From: an uncultured Prevotellaceae bacterium
GTDB lineage: Bacteria > Bacteroidota > Bacteroidia > Bacteroidales > Bacteroidaceae
DNA length: 64,000 nt
Assembly (NCBI GenBank): GCA_902778535.1
Contig: CACYYG010000013.1
Span: forward strand, 1-64,000
Direction of reading: 5' to 3'
This document shows positions 50,701 to 58,758 of the stretch, piece by piece. The translations under genes were made by a program, and so were the position numbers. The notes under the pieces are model-generated. The model did not search any database, was not told where the DNA came from, and saw nothing but the letters and a program-made list of their open reading frames with translations. The stretch's first letter is position 1; every line of letters begins with the position of its first letter.

Positions 50701-52164
50701 TTAGCGTTTAGCTACTCCAGCAATAATCTCTGCCAATCGGCGCGCGCCCTTGCCGTCGGGATGAATGCCGTCGTTGAGCATCTTGTCGGAATCGCCGGCA
50801 AAGAGCGTGTGCAGGTCGATGACCTCAAGACCATACTCCTTGGCCACTTCATTCTGAATGGGAATGATGGCGTTGGTGATGATTGAGTCGCTGATGTCCC
50901 ACGTCGACTTGATGGCCGGGATGGGCGTGCAGAGGAAAATCAAGGGCTTCGCGGTGTTAGGCAATGCCTTCGCTTTCTTCTTCTTCTTGACAGGCTGAGC
51001 CAAGTCGGGACGCAGCGTGGTAATCATCTGTTGCAAATCCTGCTTAAACTCGGCACCGTACTGCCAGTTCTGGGGCTTCGAGTCGTTGGTACCCAACTTG
51101 ATGATAACGATGTCGGGCTTGAAGGCCTGTGCATCCTGCCACGCCATCTCTTTCATGTACGGATAGTCACCTTTGTTCAGCATGGTGCGGGCGCTTACTC
51201 CAAAGTTCTTCACCCAGTAGTCTTTTCCCAATATCTTCTGCAGCTCTGCAGGATAGCCATACGCAGGAGCCATGTCGATGCCGTGACCATCGGTGATGCT
51301 GTTGCCAATGCAAGCCACGCGTATGGCGGTGGGGCTGGGTGCCTGGCGGGCGTCGAGCCAGTTGCCCAAATCGGTCAGCATCTGGTCATGATACTTGAAC
51401 CAGGGACCGAATCCGAAACCGTGGTCGCCCGTGGGATAGATATACATGGCACACTCGTTGCCGGCATTGCGCATGGCAGAATAATACTGCACGCCGTTGG
51501 TGACGGGAGGCACCAGACGGTCGTCGCTGGCCATGATGATGCAGGCAGGCGGTGTCAGATGGCGGCGCACGGCCTTGTCTGTCGAGAAGTCGCGCACGAT
51601 GGCCGGGTTCTTCTGGTCTTCGCCAAGGAAGTTACGACACGACCAGACGTGTGACACACGCTCGTCCATCGAGATGACAGGATAGAACAGGATGGTGAAG
51701 TCGGGACGCACGTCGAAAGCAGAGTGGGTGGAGATGACCGACGACAGATGTCCGCCAGCCGAGAAGCCCATGATGCCCACGTCGTGCGGGTTGATGCCCC
51801 ACACCTGCGCCGAGTCACGGACGATGCGGATGCCCTGCTCCACATCGCTGATAGGCTTTGTGCGGTCGCCATTAGGCAGCCGGTAGTTCACCACGAAGTA
51901 GGCAATGCCCCGCTGGTTCAGCCATTCGTAAGCCAGTGTGCCCTCATGCGTGTTCGACAACATGGAATAGCCACCGCCCGGCACGCCCACAATGGCCTTG
52001 CCCGATGGGGCTTGGGGCAAGAAACAAACCATCTGTGCCGCACCGTCATCAGTCAGGTTCAGTGTGAACTTCCTCAATGTCTGCGCCTGTATCTCTCCTG
52101 CCATGACAAGCATGGCCAGCATCATGCAGGCTACAAATTTTCCTTTCCAGCTAATGTGTATCAT
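50701..52164 (-). CDS. Exported dual esterase: alpha/beta-hydrolase plus SGNH domain
   Basis: A 487-residue secreted protein with signal peptide ending at GEIQAQ. The N-terminal alpha/beta hydrolase (about 30-265) has oxyanion VPGGGYS, nucleophile Ser135 in GFSAGGHLS, Asp in ASDDRLVPP and His in TGDHGFGFG. The C-terminal SGNH domain (about 280-487) has IGNSITDG, LGTNDSK and DGIHPDGKG (catalytic Asp-x-x-His). Both families include acetylxylan and feruloyl esterases. A lysine-rich break (KKKKKAK, about 395) sits within the SGNH domain. It lies between an ECF sigma gene (18 bp upstream) and the GH5-GH43 gene, in one direction, as a hemicellulose-debranching set. Confidence 0.85.
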   Translation of the reverse strand: MIHISWKGKFVACMMLAMLVMAGEIQAQTLRKFTLNLTDDGAAQMVCFLPQAPSGKAIVGVPGGGYSMLSNTHEGTLAYEWLNQRGIAYFVVNYRLPNGDRTKPISDVEQGIRIVRDSAQVWGINPHDVGIMGFSAGGHLSSVISTHSAFDVRPDFTILFYPVISMDERVSHVWSCRNFLGEDQKNPAIVRDFSTDKAVRRHLTPPACIIMASDDRLVPPVTNGVQYYSAMRNAGNECAMYIYPTGDHGFGFGPWFKYHDQMLTDLGNWLDARQAPSPTAIRVACIGNSITDGHGIDMAPAYGYPAELQKILGKDYWVKNFGVSARTMLNKGDYPYMKEMAWQDAQAFKPDIVIIKLGTNDSKPQNWQYGAEFKQDLQQMITTLRPDLAQPVKKKKKAKALPNTAKPLIFLCTPIPAIKSTWDISDSIITNAIIPIQNEVAKEYGLEVIDLHTLFAGDSDKMLNDGIHPDGKGARRLAEIIAGVAKR

Positions 52165-52182
52165 AATAAATAATGTGTAAGG

Positions 52183-52782
52183 CTAAGCAGAAAGAGCCAG
52201 TTCTATATGATAGTCCTTCGCCATGCGCCGCATGTTGATCAACGCATAACGCATACGTCCCAGAGCGGTATTGATGCTGACGTTGGTCAGCTCAGCAATC
52301 TCCTTGAACGACAGCTGCTGGAAGAAACGCATATAGACCACCTCGCGCTGAGGGGCTGGCAGGGCTTCCATCATCTTCTTCACATCGCGCAGCACCTGCT
52401 CGTTCACCAGCTCCGACTCGCGGAAAGTGTCGAGCACTGAAGCCATGCTCAGGTTCTGAAGGTCGTTGTCGGCATTGGGCTCCATGATGTGGCGGCTCTG
52501 CTGCATGCGATACCAGTCCATAATGGCATTATGAGCAATGCGTGTAAGCCAGAAAACAAACTTGCCGGAATCGGTGTACTCACCTTTCTGCAGCTTAGTG
52601 ATGGCCTTGACAAAGGTCTCCTGGAAGATGTCGTCAGCCAAGTCATGATCGTGCACAACGAACATGATGTAAGTGAACAACTTGCTTTGAGTACGGGATA
52701 AAAGCTCGTCAAAAGCACTGTTATTGCCTTTTACATACAGCATGGCCAACTGCTCGTCGGTCAGCTCTTCAAATTTCTTCAT
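52183..52782 (-). CDS. ECF-type RNA polymerase sigma factor
   Basis: A 199-residue sigma-70 family protein. Region 2 (about 20-95) shows LADDIFQETFVKAITKLQKG and FVFWLTRIAHNAIMDWYR; region 4 (about 130-190) shows LPAPQREVVYMRFFQQLSFKEIAELTNVSINTALGRMRYALINMRR. No anti-sigma gene of the FecR type is next to it, and no TonB-dependent receptor, so it is not a standard PUL sigma. Perfect promoter at 52870-52900. Spacing of 18 bp to the esterase gene suggests read-through into the xylan genes. Confidence 0.92.
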   Translation of the reverse strand: MKKFEELTDEQLAMLYVKGNNSAFDELLSRTQSKLFTYIMFVVHDHDLADDIFQETFVKAITKLQKGEYTDSGKFVFWLTRIAHNAIMDWYRMQQSRHIMEPNADNDLQNLSMASVLDTFRESELVNEQVLRDVKKMMEALPAPQREVVYMRFFQQLSFKEIAELTNVSINTALGRMRYALINMRRMAKDYHIELALSA

Positions 52783-52869
52783 ATCATTTTAAGTTTTGTT
52801 ATGAAGTAAATCTGTTCTTATAGGCAATAAAAGTTTATAATGTGAGTTAATAATAAGGTTTATCGTGTG

Positions 52870-52900
52870 CAAAAGTAGGTGTTTTTTTCTTAACGGCAAA
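52870..52900 (-). promoter_or_regulatory. Promoter of the ECF sigma operon
   Basis: On the minus strand TTTG (52897-52900), 19 bp, TACTTTTG (52870-52877), with an 87-base leader. Confidence 0.8.
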
Positions 52901-52917
52901 ATTTATTTGTCACTTTT

Positions 52918-52948
52918 TTTGTTTTCACCGTAAAAAATGCTATCTTTG
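52918..52948 (+). promoter_or_regulatory. Promoter of the aminopeptidase C operon
   Basis: TTTG (52918-52921), 19 bp, TATCTTTG (52941-52948), 35 bp before the ATG; divergent from the sigma promoter and only 17 bp from it. Confidence 0.85.
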
Positions 52949-52983
52949 CACTGTTTATTGTGTAATAATGTATAAAAAAAGAT

Positions 52984-54381
52984 ATGAAAAGAATCATTTT
53001 GATTTCGACTGCCTGCCTTGCTATGACAGTAGCGGCACAGAAGAATGGAGGCATCAGCAGTAAGATGCTCAACGAGATTCAGAAGGAACAGCAGATGACC
53101 ACTGCCGACCGTGCGCTGATGAACGCCATTGCAGGCAATGCCATCGACAATCTGGCGAAGAACCACGACAACGACGCAGCTTTTGATACGCATTTCAGCA
53201 TTGAGACTCGCTCGCAGTCTATCACCGACCAGAAGTCGAGCGGACGCTGCTGGATGTTCAGCGGCATGAACGTGCTGCGCGGCGACTTCAACCTGCGCAC
53301 CGACTCGCTGCAGGTATCATTCTCGCAGGCCTACCTCTTCTTCTGGGACCAGCTGGAGAAAGCCAATCTGATGTTGCAAGGCTGTATTGACACGGGCGAC
53401 AAGCCCATCGACGACACCCGTGTGCAGTTCTTCTTCCGCTCGCCCATCGGCGATGGCGGCACGTTCTGCGGTGTGGCTGACCTGGCAGAGAAATACGGTT
53501 TGGTGCCTACCGAAGTGATGCCTGAGTCGTTCAGTACCGACAACACTTCAAAAGCCCGCGCCCTGATTGCCTCGAAGTTGCGCGAATACGGTCTGCAGCT
53601 GCGCGAGATGGTGCAGAAGGATAAGAAGCCCGCTGCTCTGGAGAAGGCCAAGACACGCATGCTGAGTCAGATCTACCACATGCTGCAGTACACCATCGGC
53701 TGCCCGCCTGAGAAGTTCACCTACGCCTTCAAGAACAGCAAAGGCAAGACTGTAGGCGAGCCGAAGGAATACACGCCGCTGACGTTCTACAGGGAGGTAG
53801 TGGGCAAGCCTCTCAACGGCTCTTTCATCATGGTGATGAACGACCCGCGCCGTCCCTATTATCAGACCTACGAAGTGGAATACGACCGCCACACCTATGA
53901 CGGCCACAACTGGAAATATGTCAACCTGCCTATGGACGACATCGAACAGATGGCCATCGACGCCCTGCGTGCCGGCCACAAGCTCTACAGCAGCTACGAT
54001 GTGGGCAAGATGCTCGACCGCAAGCGTGGCTATGCCGATACCGAGAACTTCGACTACGGCTCGCTCTTCGGCACTAATTTCCCGATGACCAAGGCTGAGC
54101 GCATCTCTACCTTCGACAGCGGCTCGACCCATGCCATGACGCTCTGCGCCGTTGACCTCGACAAGAAAGGCAAGGCCGTGAAGTGGAAGGTGGAGAATTC
54201 GTGGGGTGCCGACTGGGGACAGAAGGGCTGTCTGATTATGACCGACCGCTGGCTGCGCGAATACATGTTCCGCCTCGTGGTGCCCAACGAGTTTGTGCCC
54301 GAGAAGGTGATGACAGCCTACCAGCTGCCACCCACGATGGTGATGCCTGAAGACCCGCTTTTCCTGCCTGATGAAGAGTAG
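52984..54381 (+). CDS. pepC: Exported C1B aminopeptidase C
   Basis: A 465-residue cysteine peptidase of the bleomycin-hydrolase family with a signal peptide (MKRIILISTACLAMTVAAQ). Catalytic Cys89 in QKSSGRCWMFSGMN, His in GSTHAMTLC and Asn in KVENSWGADWG. Length matches PepC (about 450), but export is unusual for the classical cytosolic enzyme. Its stop overlaps the start of ansA by 11 bp, so the two are translated from one mRNA and both release amino acids from peptides or asparagine. Paralogue of the 15751-16953 gene. Confidence 0.9.
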   Translation: MKRIILISTACLAMTVAAQKNGGISSKMLNEIQKEQQMTTADRALMNAIAGNAIDNLAKNHDNDAAFDTHFSIETRSQSITDQKSSGRCWMFSGMNVLRGDFNLRTDSLQVSFSQAYLFFWDQLEKANLMLQGCIDTGDKPIDDTRVQFFFRSPIGDGGTFCGVADLAEKYGLVPTEVMPESFSTDNTSKARALIASKLREYGLQLREMVQKDKKPAALEKAKTRMLSQIYHMLQYTIGCPPEKFTYAFKNSKGKTVGEPKEYTPLTFYREVVGKPLNGSFIMVMNDPRRPYYQTYEVEYDRHTYDGHNWKYVNLPMDDIEQMAIDALRAGHKLYSSYDVGKMLDRKRGYADTENFDYGSLFGTNFPMTKAERISTFDSGSTHAMTLCAVDLDKKGKAVKWKVENSWGADWGQKGCLIMTDRWLREYMFRLVVPNEFVPEKVMTAYQLPPTMVMPEDPLFLPDEE

Positions 54382-55399
54382 CGTATTGCTGATATACACT
54401 GGCGGCACTATCGGTATGCGCCGTAATCCGCTGACAAGTGCTTTGGAACCCTTTGATTTCGAGCACTTGCGCAGTTGCGTGCCTGAGATGGAGCAGTTGC
54501 AGACGCACATTGATATACGTCAGTTCAGCTCGCCCATCGACAGCAGCGATATGACGCCGTCCTTGTGGACAGACCTTGTGCACATCATCAGCGACAGCTA
54601 TGACCAATACGACGGCTTTGTTATCCTGCACGGCACCGACACAATGGCCTACACCGCCTCGGCTCTGTCGTTCATGTTGCAGAACCTGACCAAGCCCGTC
54701 ATTCTCACTGGCAGTCAGTTGCCCATCGGACAGCTGCGCACCGACGGCAAGGAAAACCTCATCACCAGCATTGAGATTGCTTCAGCACGCCATCCCGACG
54801 GCACCGCCATCGTGCCCGAGGTGTGCATTTATTTCAGCGGACACCTGATGCGCGGCAACCGCACCACGAAGCAGAGCGCCGAGGAGTTCAACGCCTTCGA
54901 GTCGTTCAACTATCCTCATCTAGCCGATGCCGGCGTGAACATCACCTATCATGAGGAACGTATTCACCGTCCCGACTTCCAAAAGCCGATGACGCCACAG
55001 TTCCGTCTCGACAGCAACGTTATCATCTTCTCGCTCTTCCCGGGTGTAAGGGAAGACCTCATCCGCCACATCATCGCTACCCCGAATTTGCGCAGCATCG
55101 TCATGCGCACCTTCGGCAGCGGCAATGCTCCTCAGAATCCGTGGCTCGTCAATGCCCTGAAGCAGGGCACTAAGGCTGGTAAGGTTATCGTCAATATCAG
55201 TCAGTGTATGCAGGGCGCTGTCGAGATGTCACGCTATGATGCCGGCTACCAGCTGAAGGAAGCCGGCGTTGTCAGCGGTCGTAACTCCACCGTGGAGGCA
55301 GCGGTCACAAAACTGATGTATCTTCAGGGCAAATACGACGACAATGAAACAGTACGGAAGTTCATGTTACAAAGCCTCTGCGGAGAAATCACCTTGTAG
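54371..55399 (+). CDS. ansA: Type I L-asparaginase
   Basis: Hydrolyses asparagine to aspartate and ammonia. The 342-residue protein has YTGGTIGM (catalytic Thr13) and LHGTDTMAYTASALSF (second Thr-Asp-Lys triad), with no signal peptide, so it is the cytoplasmic type. It starts inside the end of pepC (11-bp overlap). Confidence 0.93.
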   Translation: MKSSVLLIYTGGTIGMRRNPLTSALEPFDFEHLRSCVPEMEQLQTHIDIRQFSSPIDSSDMTPSLWTDLVHIISDSYDQYDGFVILHGTDTMAYTASALSFMLQNLTKPVILTGSQLPIGQLRTDGKENLITSIEIASARHPDGTAIVPEVCIYFSGHLMRGNRTTKQSAEEFNAFESFNYPHLADAGVNITYHEERIHRPDFQKPMTPQFRLDSNVIIFSLFPGVREDLIRHIIATPNLRSIVMRTFGSGNAPQNPWLVNALKQGTKAGKVIVNISQCMQGAVEMSRYDAGYQLKEAGVVSGRNSTVEAAVTKLMYLQGKYDDNETVRKFMLQSLCGEITL

Positions 55400-55423
55400 T
55401 TTAACAAATGCAAAACAACAGGC

Positions 55424-58234
55424 ATGAAGCCTAAACAGGAATATATCGAAGTCAAAGGCGCTCGCGTCAACAACCTGAAGAATGTCGACGTGCGGCTGCC
55501 GCAAGGCAAGTTCATCGTGATCACCGGTGTCAGCGGCTCGGGCAAGTCGTCGCTGGCTTTCGATACGCTCTATGCCGAGGGTCAGCGCCGCTATGTGGAG
55601 AGTCTCAGCAGCTATGCGCGCCAGTTCCTGGGACGCATGAACAAGCCTGAGTGTGACTTCATCCGCGGCATTCCGCCTGCCATCGCCATCGAACAGAAGG
55701 TCATCGCACGCAATCCGCGCAGCACCGTCGGCACTTCGACGGAAATCTACGAGTATATGCGCCTGCTCTTCGCCCGCATCGGACACACCTATTCGCCTGT
55801 CAGTGGCGAGGAGGTGAAGAAGCATACCACCGAGGACGTGGTACAGAAGATGCTGGAGTTCTCAGCTGGCACGAAGTTCGTTGTCCTCGCTCCCCTTATC
55901 ATTCCCGACGACCGCACCATAGAGCAGCAGCTGAAAGCCTGCCTTTTGCAAGGCTACAGCCGAATATTAGTCGCAGGCGAGATTGTGAGAATTGATGATT
56001 GGATTGACAGTTCTCATCATTCTCAAATTTCAAATCTTAATTCTCAAATCTACCTCGTCATCGACCGTCTCTCGTCTTCCAATGAGAAAGAGACCATTGC
56101 GCGTCTTGTCGACTCTGCCGAAACGGCTTTCTACGAAGGGCAGGGTCAGCTGCGCCTGATGGTCCTGCCTGCAGGGCTCTGCTACGACTTTAGCACGCGT
56201 TTCGAGGCCGATGGCATCACCTTCGAAGAGCCTACCGACCAGACCTTCTCATTTAACTCGCCCGTGGGTGCCTGCCCTGAGTGTCAGGGCTTCGGCAGCG
56301 TTATCGGCATCGACGAGCACCTGGTCATTCCCAACACATCGCTGTCGGTCTACGACGGTTGCGTCGTTCCCTGGCACGGCGAGAAAATGGGCGAGTGGAA
56401 GAACTGGTTCATCCAACATGCTCCAGCCGACGATTTCCCCATCTTCGAACCTTACTATAACCTCACCCAGCAGCAGAAAGACTGGCTGTGGCACGGCTTG
56501 CCCAGCGACAAGCGCAAGAAGGAGAAGCCCTGCATCGACAGTTTCTTCCAGATGGTGAAGGAGAATCAGTACAAGATTCAATACCGTGTAATGCTGAGCC
56601 GCTATCGTGGCAAGACGGTGTGTCCGAAGTGTCACGGAACGCGCTTGAAGCCCGAGGCCGACTATGTGAAGATTGGCGGGCGCAGCATTACCGACCTGGT
56701 GCAGATGCCGGTAGTAAGGCTGAAAGAATGGTTTACCCAGTTACAGCTTTCCGAGCACGATGCCAGTGTGGGAAAGCGTCTGCTGACTGAGATTAACAGT
56801 CGTCTGCAATTCCTTTTAGATGTGGGACTTGGCTATCTAACGCTGAATCGTCTGTCAAACAGTCTGTCAGGTGGCGAGAGCCAGCGCATCAACCTCTGCA
56901 CTTCGCTTGGCTCATCACTTGTCGGCTCGCTCTATATTCTCGACGAGCCCAGCATTGGCCTGCACAGTCGCGACACGCAACGCCTCATCCATGTGCTGAA
57001 AGAGCTGCAGGCCTTGGGCAACACCGTTGTGGTGGTGGAGCACGACGAGGAAATCATCCGTTCTGCCGACTACCTCATCGACGTAGGTCCTGATGCCGGC
57101 AGACTGGGAGGAGAAATCGTATATCAAGGTGAGCTGAATCCCCACCTCTCACCTCTCACTTCTCACCTCGAAAAGAGCCATACCCTCCGTTTCCTTGCTG
57201 GCATCGACACATTGCCTATACCTGCTTCGCGCCGTCCTTGGAACAGGCACATTGACATCAAGGGCGCACGCATGAACAATCTGAGGGGCATCGACGTTGC
57301 GATTCCGCTGAACGTGATGACTGTCGTCACGGGTGTCTCCGGCTCGGGCAAGTCGTCGCTCATCAAGGGCATCCTCTACCCGGCTTTGAAACGTCATTTG
57401 GGCGAGGTGTTTGACCAGCCTGGCGAATACAGCGGACTGTCGGGCGACATCGATGCCATCCAGCGCGTGGAGTTCGTCGACCAGAATCCCATCGGAAAGT
57501 CCACACGATCCAATCCTGCCACCTACGTAAAGGCCTACGACGCCATCCGCGACCTCTTTGCCGAGCAGCCGCTGGCACAGCAGATGGGCTTCACCAGCCA
57601 GTTCTTCTCATTCAACACCGACGGAGGCCGTTGCGACGAGTGCAAGGGAGCCGGCACCATTACCGTCGAGATGCAGTTCATGGCCGACCTCGTATTGGAG
57701 TGCGAGGCTTGCCATGGCCACCGCTTCAAGCGCGACATCCTCGACGTGCGCTATAAGGGCAAGAATATCGATGATGTGCTGAATATGACCATCAGCGAGG
57801 CCATCGAGTTCTTTGGCGATGGAATGATTGCCAAGCGCCTCAAAACCCTCGAGGACGTGGGCCTTGGCTACATCAAGCTGGGACAGAACTCGTCGACGCT
57901 CTCGGGCGGCGAAAACCAGCGTGTCAAACTGGCCTACTTCATTGGTCTGGAGCGGCAGGAACCCACGCTCTTCATCTTCGACGAGCCCACCACAGGTCTT
58001 CATTTCCACGATATACACCGTCTGCTGGACTCGATGAACGCCCTCATCGAGCGCGGACACACCATACTGATTATTGAGCACAACCTTGACGTCATCTGTC
58101 AGGCCGATCACGTCATCGACCTGGGTCCCGACGGCGGCGACAAGGGCGGCAACCTTGTCTGTGTTGGCACGCCTGAAGAGGTGGCGCAGTGCAAGGAAAG
58201 TATTACCGGACAATACCTAAAAAACAAACTATGA
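55424..58234 (+). CDS. uvrA: Excinuclease ABC subunit A
   Basis: The damage-recognition ATPase of nucleotide excision repair. The 936 residues carry two ABC halves: Walker A GVSGSGKSSL twice (about 32 and 632), signatures LSGGESQRINLC and LSGGENQRVKLAYF, and zinc modules CPKCHGTRL and CDECKGAGT...CEACHGHRF. Two simple-repeat loops are read in frame: HHSQISNLNSQI (about 200-211; DNA 56017-56052) and NPHLSPLTSHLEK (about 572-584; DNA 57143-57170), both in variable regions. Stop overlaps the cdd start (ATGA). Confidence 0.96.
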   Translation: MKPKQEYIEVKGARVNNLKNVDVRLPQGKFIVITGVSGSGKSSLAFDTLYAEGQRRYVESLSSYARQFLGRMNKPECDFIRGIPPAIAIEQKVIARNPRSTVGTSTEIYEYMRLLFARIGHTYSPVSGEEVKKHTTEDVVQKMLEFSAGTKFVVLAPLIIPDDRTIEQQLKACLLQGYSRILVAGEIVRIDDWIDSSHHSQISNLNSQIYLVIDRLSSSNEKETIARLVDSAETAFYEGQGQLRLMVLPAGLCYDFSTRFEADGITFEEPTDQTFSFNSPVGACPECQGFGSVIGIDEHLVIPNTSLSVYDGCVVPWHGEKMGEWKNWFIQHAPADDFPIFEPYYNLTQQQKDWLWHGLPSDKRKKEKPCIDSFFQMVKENQYKIQYRVMLSRYRGKTVCPKCHGTRLKPEADYVKIGGRSITDLVQMPVVRLKEWFTQLQLSEHDASVGKRLLTEINSRLQFLLDVGLGYLTLNRLSNSLSGGESQRINLCTSLGSSLVGSLYILDEPSIGLHSRDTQRLIHVLKELQALGNTVVVVEHDEEIIRSADYLIDVGPDAGRLGGEIVYQGELNPHLSPLTSHLEKSHTLRFLAGIDTLPIPASRRPWNRHIDIKGARMNNLRGIDVAIPLNVMTVVTGVSGSGKSSLIKGILYPALKRHLGEVFDQPGEYSGLSGDIDAIQRVEFVDQNPIGKSTRSNPATYVKAYDAIRDLFAEQPLAQQMGFTSQFFSFNTDGGRCDECKGAGTITVEMQFMADLVLECEACHGHRFKRDILDVRYKGKNIDDVLNMTISEAIEFFGDGMIAKRLKTLEDVGLGYIKLGQNSSTLSGGENQRVKLAYFIGLERQEPTLFIFDEPTTGLHFHDIHRLLDSMNALIERGHTILIIEHNLDVICQADHVIDLGPDGGDKGGNLVCVGTPEEVAQCKESITGQYLKNKL
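56017..56052 (+). repeat. In-frame TCTCAAAT-type repeat inside uvrA
   Basis: TCTCAAATTTCAAATCTTAA then TTCTCAAATCT: diverged relatives of the (ATCTCAA)4 array in rnfC, translated in frame. Confidence 0.75.
57143..57170 (+). repeat. In-frame CACCTCT heptamer repeat inside uvrA
   Basis: CACCTCT, CACCTCT, CACTTCT, CACCTCG: four units of 7 bp, the same word as in the TPR gene at 7879-7904. Confidence 0.85.
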
Positions 58235-58704
58235 AAGATTTACACATCCATCCCGCCATCTACGAATGTCAGATGGACGAGCTGACTGCCGACGAGCAGA
58301 AGCTGTTGCGCGAGGCCATTGCATCGACGGAGAACTCATACGCTCCGTATTCCAATTTCCATGTGGGAGCTGCCTTGCTGCTCGACGACGGCACCATCGT
58401 GCCAGGCTGCAATCAGGAGAACGCCGCCTTCCCTGCCGGTCTCTGTGCCGAGCGTTCTGCCATCTTCGCCGCCGGAGCCCAGAAACCGAAGGCCGTGCCT
58501 GTGATGCTGGCCATTGCCGCCCGCGACACTACTGGCGAGCTGACCACCGAACCCGTCTCTCCCTGCGGCACCTGCCGTCAGGTCATCATCGAGACGGAGA
58601 CACGCCACCAGCATCCTGTGCGCCTGCTGCTCTACGGCCAGCGCTGTGTCTATGTGATGGACGGCATCCGCCAGCTCATGCCGCTGTCGTTCACAGAGTT
58701 TTGA
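58231..58704 (+). CDS. cdd: Cytidine deaminase
   Basis: Deaminates cytidine and deoxycytidine in pyrimidine salvage. The 157-residue protein has the zinc-site residues CAE (72-74) and PCGTC (111-115), with the Glu as proton shuttle; YAPYSNFHVGAAL is the substrate block. ATG at 58231 overlaps the uvrA stop by 4 bp. Confidence 0.95.
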   Translation: MKDLHIHPAIYECQMDELTADEQKLLREAIASTENSYAPYSNFHVGAALLLDDGTIVPGCNQENAAFPAGLCAERSAIFAAGAQKPKAVPVMLAIAARDTTGELTTEPVSPCGTCRQVIIETETRHQHPVRLLLYGQRCVYVMDGIRQLMPLSFTEF

Positions 58705-58724
58705 ATAAAGAAGAGCAGGAGTGA

Positions 58725-58751
58725 AGAAGTTTCAGAACTTCTGAAGCTTCT
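58725..58751. repeat. Overlapping palindromes after cdd
   Basis: AGAAGTT TCAG AACTTCT (58725-58742) runs into a second near-palindrome ending GCTTCT. It lies 20 bp after the cdd stop, a position like the 22-bp clusters but with different words. Confidence 0.5.
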
Positions 58752-58758
58752 ATAGATA

